In this document: positions 1-3,590 of the stretch, piece after piece | Position numbering within the stretch: position 1 is the stretch's first letter | Layout of the letters: every line of letters begins with the position of its first letter | Origin: Actinomycetales bacterium | GTDB taxonomy: Bacteria; Actinomycetota; Actinomycetes; Actinomycetales; Cellulomonadaceae | Direction: 5' to 3' | DNA: 6,557 nucleotides | Assembly: GCA_012514545.1 (NCBI GenBank) | Contig: JAAZAC010000179.1 | Coordinates: forward strand, 1 to 6,557 | The notes under the pieces: model-generated | The model's database searches: none | The model's input: only the letters and a program-made list of their open reading frames with translations | What the model was told of the DNA's origin: nothing | Position numbers and translations under genes: made by a program

Positions 1-113
1 AGGTGCATCGGTGGATAGCCGCCCGGCTCGCGGGCTGGACGCGCGACGATGCCGGCATGGCGGAGGAGCTGGAACGCGACCGCCGCGCCGGGTTGGTGAC
101 TCCCAGCCCGTGA
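1..113 (+). CDS. C-terminal end of an unidentified protein (partial at left edge)
   Basis: An open frame enters from the left edge (first full codon at base 3) and ends at TGA 111-113. It encodes 36 residues with a helical, charged pattern: WIAARLAGWTRDDAGMAEEL lies near the start and the protein ends in LVTPSP. Almost every third codon position is G or C, as in the other genes here, and this frame reads better than the overlapping frame 2, which would give an Arg/Gly-rich peptide. The family is not recognisable from so short a tail. A compact hairpin follows the stop by two bases, so the gene probably ends its transcript there. I am fairly sure it is coding; the function is unknown. Confidence 0.6.
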   Translation, partial: VHRWIAARLAGWTRDDAGMAEELERDRRAGLVTPSP

Positions 114-115
114 CC

Positions 116-132
116 CCCGCCGCCGAGGCGGG
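116..132 (+). terminator. Short GC hairpin after the first stop codon
   Basis: Perfect 6-bp inverted repeat, CCCGCC (116-121) and GGCGGG (127-132), with a 5-nt loop, starting two bases after the upstream stop. No T tract follows, which is common for actinobacterial terminators. The stem is short and such repeats arise easily in GC-rich DNA, so this is tentative. Confidence 0.35.
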
Positions 133-145
133 TACGGGGCGCGGG

Positions 146-151
146 TACCGT
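146..151 (+). promoter_or_regulatory. Possible -10 element (TACCGT) for the serine protease gene
   Basis: TACCGT fits the actinobacterial TANNNT pattern and would place the transcript start near 157-159, about 40 nt before the ATG. No convincing -35 is seen. The 8-mer GCGGGTAC occurs twice, at 128-135 and 141-148, and the second copy overlaps this hexamer; that could be a regulator site or chance. Weak call. Confidence 0.25.
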
Positions 152-155
152 GGCG

Positions 156-184
156 CTGCCGCCCAGCATCGGGCCGGGCGGCAG
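156..184 (+). promoter_or_regulatory. 5' leader hairpin next to the Shine-Dalgarno of the protease gene
   Basis: Perfect 9-bp inverted repeat: CTGCCGCCC at 156-164 and GGGCGGCAG at 176-184, with an 11-nt loop. It ends one base before the GGGAGG ribosome binding site at 186-191. If the -10 at 146-151 is right, the stem would sit at the very 5' end of the mRNA. Such a structure could protect the transcript or affect ribosome access. The pairing is seen directly; the role is inferred. Confidence 0.45.
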
Positions 185-198
185 AGGGAGGTACGTCG

Positions 199-1065
199 AT
201 GAGACGTAGATGGACCGCCGCCGCCGCCGTGGCGGCGGGGGCGATGCTCGCGGCGGCCCTGGCCGGGCCGGTGGCCGCCAGCCCGACCGCAGGGGACGGG
301 CCGGGCACGCTGATCATCGGGGGCGAGGACGCCCCGCACGCCCGCGCGGCGGTGTCGGTGCACGTCGGGGGCCGGTTCGTGTGCTCCGGGGTCGCCGTGG
401 AGATCGCAGGGGTCGCGGCGGTCATGACCGCCGCCCACTGCGTCAGCGACCCGCCCGCCGGGGCCGCCCGCACGGTAACCGGGTGGGCCGGGCCGGCGGT
501 GGCCGGGTCGGCACGCCCGGCACCGGCCGCCGCCGTCGAAGGGGTGGCCGTTCGTGCCGGGACCGACCGCACCGCCGGGCCGCTGGTCGAGGCGGCCGAG
601 GTGGTGATCCGGCCGGGCTGGTCGTGGGGAGCCGGGCCGGGCCGGGTGGACGACGCCGCGCTGATCCGGCCCGCGTCGCCGCTGCGCGGCGTCTCGCCGC
701 TGCGGCTCGCCGACGCCAGGCGGGGCCAGGTCGTGCGCGCCCAGGGGTGGGGGATCACCTCCATCGACGCGACCCAGCCCCCGACCGTCCTTCAGGCCGC
801 GACGATGCGCGTCGTGCGGGCCGAGCGGTGCGCGGGCATGATGCCCGGCATGACGGCCGGTGAGGTGTGCGTCGCGGCCCCCGCCGCGCACGCCTGTTAC
901 GGGGACAGCGGCGGGCCGATCCTCGGTGTCAGCGGCGGCCGGTGGGCCGTCGTCGGGCTGGCGAGCCGGGCGCGGGAGCTGTGCGACGGGGCGACGATTT
1001 ACAGCGCCGTCGATCCGACCGTCCGGGCGTGGGCCGCTTCGACCGTGCGCGCGTGGCGGCAGTAG
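199..1065 (+). CDS. Secreted trypsin-fold serine protease (peptidase family S1)
   Basis: A 288-residue exported endopeptidase. Residues 1-27 form a Sec-type signal peptide (RRR, then an Ala-rich hydrophobic core, ending AVAA-like before Ser28). A short propeptide (about 28-38) precedes the IIGG new N-terminus at 39-42. The catalytic triad is His80 (TAAHC), Asp152 (DDAALI) and Ser237 (GDSGGP); GWG lies at 183-185. Six cysteines match the three classic S1 disulfides: 62-81, 211-224 and 233-262. The residue six before the serine (position 189 in chymotrypsin numbering) is His231, not Asp, so trypsin-like Lys/Arg cleavage is not expected. The activation site is Leu-Ile, not Arg-Ile, so another protease probably matures it. 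GGGAGG at 186-191, 7 nt before the ATG, supports the start. Two AGA codons (2 and 4) are rare for this genome. Family certain; substrate unknown. Confidence 0.93.
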   Translation: MRRRWTAAAAVAAGAMLAAALAGPVAASPTAGDGPGTLIIGGEDAPHARAAVSVHVGGRFVCSGVAVEIAGVAAVMTAAHCVSDPPAGAARTVTGWAGPAVAGSARPAPAAAVEGVAVRAGTDRTAGPLVEAAEVVIRPGWSWGAGPGRVDDAALIRPASPLRGVSPLRLADARRGQVVRAQGWGITSIDATQPPTVLQAATMRVVRAERCAGMMPGMTAGEVCVAAPAAHACYGDSGGPILGVSGGRWAVVGLASRARELCDGATIYSAVDPTVRAWAASTVRAWRQ

Positions 1066-1101
1066 CCGCCCGCTAGCCCGCCGGGGCCAGCGCGTGACAG
1101 G

Positions 1102-1140
1102 CAGCCGGCCCGGTCGATCCGAGATCGACCGGGCCGGCTG
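1102..1140 (+). terminator. Strong 18-bp terminator hairpin after the protease gene
   Basis: Perfect inverted repeat with arms at 1102-1119 and 1123-1140 and a CGA loop at 1120-1122, starting 36 nt after the protease stop. The arms end in CAGCC/GGCTG and meet around a TCGATC core. No T tract follows, but a stem of this length in this place is best read as an intrinsic terminator. Being symmetrical, it could also work against the opposite strand. Confidence 0.72.
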
Positions 1141-1153
1141 TCGCGTCCGTCCA

Positions 1154-1188
1154 CCGGATCGAGCGACGCGGGACCGCGCTCGATCCGG
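1154..1188. promoter_or_regulatory. Second dyad (12-bp arms) upstream of the dehydrogenase leader
   Basis: CCGGATCGAGCG (1154-1165) is exactly complementary to CGCTCGATCCGG (1177-1188), with an 11-nt spacer that can itself pair (CGCG/CGCG). It lies 14 nt after the terminator and shares the ATCGA/TCGAT core with it. Its right arm covers the place where a -35 box would fall for the TATAGG element at 1206-1211. It may be a second terminator or a repressor/activator site; the sequence alone does not decide. Confidence 0.45.
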
Positions 1189-1205
1189 CCGCCATTCGAT
1201 CAGAC

Positions 1206-1211
1206 TATAGG
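1206..1211 (+). promoter_or_regulatory. Candidate -10 element (TATAGG) for the dehydrogenase operon
   Basis: TATAGG is one of the few AT-rich stretches in the window. Its end lies 6 nt before the ATG at 1218, so transcription would begin on or beside that ATG. No TTGACA-like -35 is seen; the 16-18 nt spacing falls inside the dyad at 1154-1188, which fits a promoter that needs an activator. A second, weaker -10 candidate, TAGCGT, lies at 1302-1307. Confidence 0.35.
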
Positions 1212-1217
1212 GACACC

Positions 1218-1304
1218 ATGCACATCTGCAGCTCAGCGGTTAGATCGTGCGCCGTGAACGGCCGTTCTTCGATCGGGGTCAAGCGTGGACTGCGCCCGGG
1301 TTAG
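1218..1304 (+). CDS. Possible leaderless 28-codon small ORF (leader peptide) before the dehydrogenase pair
   Basis: ATG at 1218 opens a 28-codon frame ending at TAG 1302-1304, 37 nt before the small-subunit start. The peptide begins MHICSSAVRSC and ends in a basic RGLRPG tail. There is no Shine-Dalgarno, but the ATG sits where the transcript from the TATAGG box would start, so it could be translated leaderlessly, which is common in actinobacteria. It contains two Cys and four Ser in 28 residues and covers the palindrome at 1256-1267. Its stop codon overlaps the inverted repeat at 1297-1320. Codon third positions are less GC-biased than in the main genes (CAC ATC TGC, but also TCA, GTT, AGA, GGT), which argues for caution. 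It may be a regulatory upstream ORF or chance. Confidence 0.3.
   Translation: MHICSSAVRSCAVNGRSSIGVKRGLRPG
1256..1267. promoter_or_regulatory. 12-bp perfect palindrome, operator-like
   Basis: GAACGGCCGTTC equals its own reverse complement. It lies downstream of the TATAGG promoter candidate and inside the small ORF. Palindromes of this kind often serve dimeric TetR- or MarR-type repressors. A 12-bp palindrome is short enough to arise by chance in this base composition, so the role is unproven. Confidence 0.3.
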
Positions 1305-1320
1305 CGTCGGGGCGAACCCG
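1297..1320 (+). promoter_or_regulatory. Inverted repeat between the small ORF stop and the ribosome binding site
   Basis: CGGGTT (1297-1302) pairs with AACCCG (1315-1320) across 12 nt. A competing small stem, CGGG (1308-1311) with CCCG (1317-1320), uses the same right arm. The pair surrounds the TAG of the small ORF and ends 8 nt before the Shine-Dalgarno at 1329-1335, a layout compatible with attenuation or translational control. Arms are short, so confidence is low. Confidence 0.28.
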
Positions 1321-1328
1321 CCCGAGCC

Positions 1329-1335
1329 TTGGAGG
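1329..1335 (+). promoter_or_regulatory. Ribosome binding site TTGGAGG that sets the small-subunit start
   Basis: TTGGAGG lies 5 nt before the TTG codon at 1341. An in-frame TTG at 1329 would be inside this site and has no purine-rich stretch upstream, so 1341 is the better start. The ATG at 1336 is in another frame and opens no plausible gene. Confidence 0.65.
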
Positions 1336-1340
1336 ATGCC

Positions 1341-1937
1341 TTGCCGACCAGCCGCAGGACGTTCATCGCCAGTGGAGCCGTGCTGGCCGCCGGCGCCGCC
1401 GTGCCCGAAGTCGCCGGGGCCGGACCGAGACGGGGCAAGCACCCGCCCAAGCCGCCGCCCGAGCGCAAGGGCGACAAGCGGCGCAAGCCCCGGCGCCGGG
1501 CCGTGCTGAGCCGGGCCGAGACCGTGACGCTGGCCGCCTGGTGCGACCGGCTCGCCCACGGGGCGCGCGCCGCCGAGGTCGGGGACTTCGTCAACGACCA
1601 GCTCGCAAAGCACCCCGACGACGCCCTGCTCGGCATCCGCTACTTCGGCTGGCCGCCGCCGTGGAAGCCGTTCTACCAGGCCGGGATCGAGGGGCTGGAC
1701 GAGGCCGCGCGGGCCGCCCACGGCGAGCGGTTCGCCGAGCTGCGCGCCCGCCAGCAGGACGACGTGCATGCCCGGCTGCAGGCCGGGACGCTCGCCTGGA
1801 CGGCGGAGGTGCCGTTCTTCCTCTTCTACCTGGTGACACGCAGCGACGCCGTCGACGTGGTCTACGGGACGCGCGCCGGCTTCAAGAGCATCGGGATGCG
1901 TTACGACCCGGTGAACCCCCCGAGGAGGCCCTGGTGA
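1341..1937 (+). CDS. Tat-exported small subunit of a flavin dehydrogenase (gluconate 2-dehydrogenase subunit 3 family)
   Basis: A 198-residue protein. Residues 3-27 are a twin-arginine signal, SRRTFI followed by a short Ala/Gly/Val core ending VAGA. Residues 28-54 form a very basic Pro/Lys/Arg linker. The rest matches the gluconate 2-dehydrogenase subunit 3 pattern: LAAWCDRL (64-71), YQAGIEGLDEAARAAHGERF (112-131), a Gln/Asp-rich helix, then PFF..LV..S..VVYG and GFKSIG toward the C-terminus. In known complexes this subunit binds the FAD-containing GMC subunit and carries it through the Tat system as a passenger. Its stop overlaps the start of that partner by 4 bases (GTGA), so the two are translationally coupled. 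The start is a TTG with TTGGAGG 5 nt upstream. Family assignment rests on pattern memory plus the strong context of the GMC gene. Substrate cannot be read from this subunit. Confidence 0.87.
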   Translation: MPTSRRTFIASGAVLAAGAAVPEVAGAGPRRGKHPPKPPPERKGDKRRKPRRRAVLSRAETVTLAAWCDRLAHGARAAEVGDFVNDQLAKHPDDALLGIRYFGWPPPWKPFYQAGIEGLDEAARAAHGERFAELRARQQDDVHARLQAGTLAWTAEVPFFLFYLVTRSDAVDVVYGTRAGFKSIGMRYDPVNPPRRPW

Positions 1938-3481
1938 ACACGGACGTAGTCATCGTCGGAGCCGGGTACGGCGGCTCGATCATGGCCCGCGAGCTCGCGC
2001 GGGCCGGCAAGCGGGTCGTCGTGCTGGAGTCCGGCCCGGCCTGGGACTCCAAGGACCTGCTCAGCTCGCAGATCTGGTCGCGGCGGCTGCGGGCCGGGAT
2101 CGCCCAGTACCGCACCGCGGGCGAGGACCCGGTCGGGATCGGGTTCAACGTCGGGCGCGGGCTCGGCGGCGCCGGCATCCACCACTACGGCGGCTGGTTC
2201 CGGATGCACGCCGGGGACTTCGACGTCAAGAGCCGGTACGGGCAGCAGCTCGACTGGCCGCTGAGCTACGAGGACCTCCGCCCCTACTACGACCGGATGC
2301 AGGCCGACGTCGGCATGTCCGGCGACGCCAAGGCCGAGGTCTGGCGGCCGCCGGGCAAGCCCTACCCGCTGCCGCCGCTGCCGCTCCAGCGCCACGGCCG
2401 GATCCTCCGCCGGGGCTTCGACGCGCTCGGCCTGCGGACCGCGCCCGCGCCGCAGGCGATCCTCTCGCGCCCGTACAAGGGACGGCCCGCCTGCACGCTC
2501 GAGGGGTGGTGCGACGCCGGCTGCTCCAGCGGCGCGCTCGCCCATCCGCTGGTGACGTTCATCCCGCAGGCGAAGCGGGCCGGGGCCCGGTTCGTCACCG
2601 GGGCGCACGTCACCAAGGTGCTCTCGCGCGGCGGCCGGGCGACCGGTGTGCAGTACGTCGACGCCCGCGGCCGGCGCGAGACCGTCAAGGCGAAGCTGGT
2701 GATCCTCGCCGCCTTCACCCTCGAGACCCCGCGGCTGCTGCTCGCCTCCGCCGACGGGGGGCTGGCGAACTCCAGCGGGCTGGTCGGCAAGTACATCCAC
2801 GTGCACGTCCTGCTGACCACCTTCGGCCTGTTCAAGGAGCGGACCGAGCCCGGGCGGGGGCCCGTCGGGGCCCAGCTGCTCTGTCAGGACGACTACGACC
2901 CCGCGCCCGCGGCCGGCGGCTACTTCGGCGGCTACCAGTGGCTGGCCGGGACGGCGAAGAAGCCCAACGACCTCGCGGGACTCGCGGGGGCCCGGATGGA
3001 GCTGCACGGCAAGGAGCTGCACAGCTTCATGCGCGACGCCGCCCGCCACCTCGGGGCGATGGACTGCATCGGGACCGGCACCGTGAGGAAGGAGAACGCG
3101 CTGCGGCTGCTCGACGAGCGGGACGAGCACGGCGTGCCGATCTGCGAGATCACCCACACCCACGACGACGACGCCCGGCGCCTCTACGACGCCGCCGCCG
3201 CACAGGGGGAGGAGATCATGCGGGCCGCGGGGGCGCGCGAGGTCTGGAGCGGGAGCCGGGTTACCGCCCACATCATGGGCGGGACGATCATGGGCGCCGA
3301 CCCGCGCGAGTCCGTGGTGGACGAGTACGGCCGCACCCACGACGTCGAGAACCTCGTCGTCTCCTCCCCGGGCGCGTTCCCGACCGGTGCCGGGGTCAAC
3401 CCGACCTTCACCCAGGTCGCGTGGACCCTGCGCAGCGCCGAGCGGCTCGTCCGCCGCTGGCGCGACTACGCGGGCCGGTAG
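1934..3481 (+). CDS. GMC-family FAD-dependent dehydrogenase, catalytic subunit (sugar/polyol/alcohol type)
   Basis: A 515-residue flavoprotein that should oxidise an alcohol or sugar hydroxyl. The Rossmann FAD site is at the N-terminus: GAGYGGS (9-15), with acidic Glu32 in LESG for the FAD ribose. GRGLGGAGIHHYGGWFR (74-90) is the GMC signature. The C-terminal catalytic part has His446 (AHIMGGTIMG) and Asn489 (GVNPT), the expected His/Asn pair. Cys187, Cys193 and Cys197 make C-x5-C-x3-C, matching the spacing I recall for the 3Fe-4S ligands of bacterial FAD-glucose dehydrogenase. There is no signal peptide, since the Rossmann strand begins at residue 3, so export must rely on the Tat-signal partner upstream. 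GTG at 1934 has GAGGAGG at 1922-1928, 5 nt away, and overlaps the upstream stop. The frame is open upstream to 1247 but that part is a shadow of the partner gene. No cytochrome subunit gene follows. Glucose, fructose, gluconate, sorbitol or another substrate are all possible. Confidence 0.92.
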   Translation: MNTDVVIVGAGYGGSIMARELARAGKRVVVLESGPAWDSKDLLSSQIWSRRLRAGIAQYRTAGEDPVGIGFNVGRGLGGAGIHHYGGWFRMHAGDFDVKSRYGQQLDWPLSYEDLRPYYDRMQADVGMSGDAKAEVWRPPGKPYPLPPLPLQRHGRILRRGFDALGLRTAPAPQAILSRPYKGRPACTLEGWCDAGCSSGALAHPLVTFIPQAKRAGARFVTGAHVTKVLSRGGRATGVQYVDARGRRETVKAKLVILAAFTLETPRLLLASADGGLANSSGLVGKYIHVHVLLTTFGLFKERTEPGRGPVGAQLLCQDDYDPAPAAGGYFGGYQWLAGTAKKPNDLAGLAGARMELHGKELHSFMRDAARHLGAMDCIGTGTVRKENALRLLDERDEHGVPICEITHTHDDDARRLYDAAAAQGEEIMRAAGAREVWSGSRVTAHIMGGTIMGADPRESVVDEYGRTHDVENLVVSSPGAFPTGAGVNPTFTQVAWTLRSAERLVRRWRDYAGR

Positions 3482-3486
3482 CGGTA

Positions 3487-3516
3487 CCGCCGGCGCGGCC
3501 ACGGCCGCGCCGGCGG
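3487..3516 (+). terminator. Terminator hairpin ending the dehydrogenase operon
   Basis: Arms of 14 nt, at 3487-3500 and 3503-3516, are perfectly complementary; in practice a 13-bp stem with a CACG tetraloop. It starts 5 nt after the GMC stop. GTTGG follows with no long T tract. The placement directly after the stop, and the separate promoter signals for the next gene, make a terminator the natural reading. Confidence 0.7.
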
Positions 3517-3538
3517 GTTGGACGGACGTTCGAGGGCG

Positions 3539-3556
3539 GGGAACGCGGTGGTTCCC
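3539..3556. promoter_or_regulatory. Operator-like dyad GGGAAC-N6-GTTCCC upstream of the LuxR gene
   Basis: GGGAAC (3539-3544) and GTTCCC (3551-3556) are exact reverse complements separated by GCGGTG. The right half overlaps the proposed -35 (3552-3557). An 18-bp dyad on a -35 is a classic position for a dimeric regulator, perhaps the LuxR-type product itself. The dyad is seen; binding is inferred. Confidence 0.4.
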
Positions 3557-3580
3557 GGCCCTCCCCGCGGGCGCTAGGCT
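3552..3580 (+). promoter_or_regulatory. Promoter for the LuxR-family regulator, probably leaderless
   Basis: TAGGCT at 3575-3580 fits the TANNNT -10 pattern, with a weak -35 (TTCCCG, 3552-3557) at 17-nt spacing. The start site would fall near 3587-3591, right at the GTG start codon of the regulator. The absence of a Shine-Dalgarno before that GTG agrees with a leaderless or near-leaderless mRNA. Confidence 0.42.
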
Positions 3581-3590
3581 GATCGCGCCC

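Noticed and set aside
11..202. 63-codon plus-strand ORF overlapping the first gene and the protease leader
   Set aside because: It has an Arg/Gly-rich product, no ribosome site, and crosses the hairpins and the Shine-Dalgarno of the protease. The frame ending at 113 is more protein-like.
1203..1216. Resemblance to a T7 phage promoter (ACTATAGGGA)
   Set aside because: Only the last ten bases match; the upstream recognition part (TAATACGACTC) is absent, and no phage polymerase gene is nearby. Better read as a bacterial -10.
1247..1933. Upstream in-frame extension of the GMC gene
   Set aside because: It overlaps the Tat-signal subunit in another frame and gives an Arg-rich sequence. The Rossmann strand, Shine-Dalgarno and GTGA overlap all place the start at 1934.
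3387..3590. Upstream in-frame extension of the LAL regulator
   Set aside because: It overlaps the GMC 3' end and passes through the terminator hairpin. Homology-like sequence begins only around IIGRGAQL after GTG 3591.
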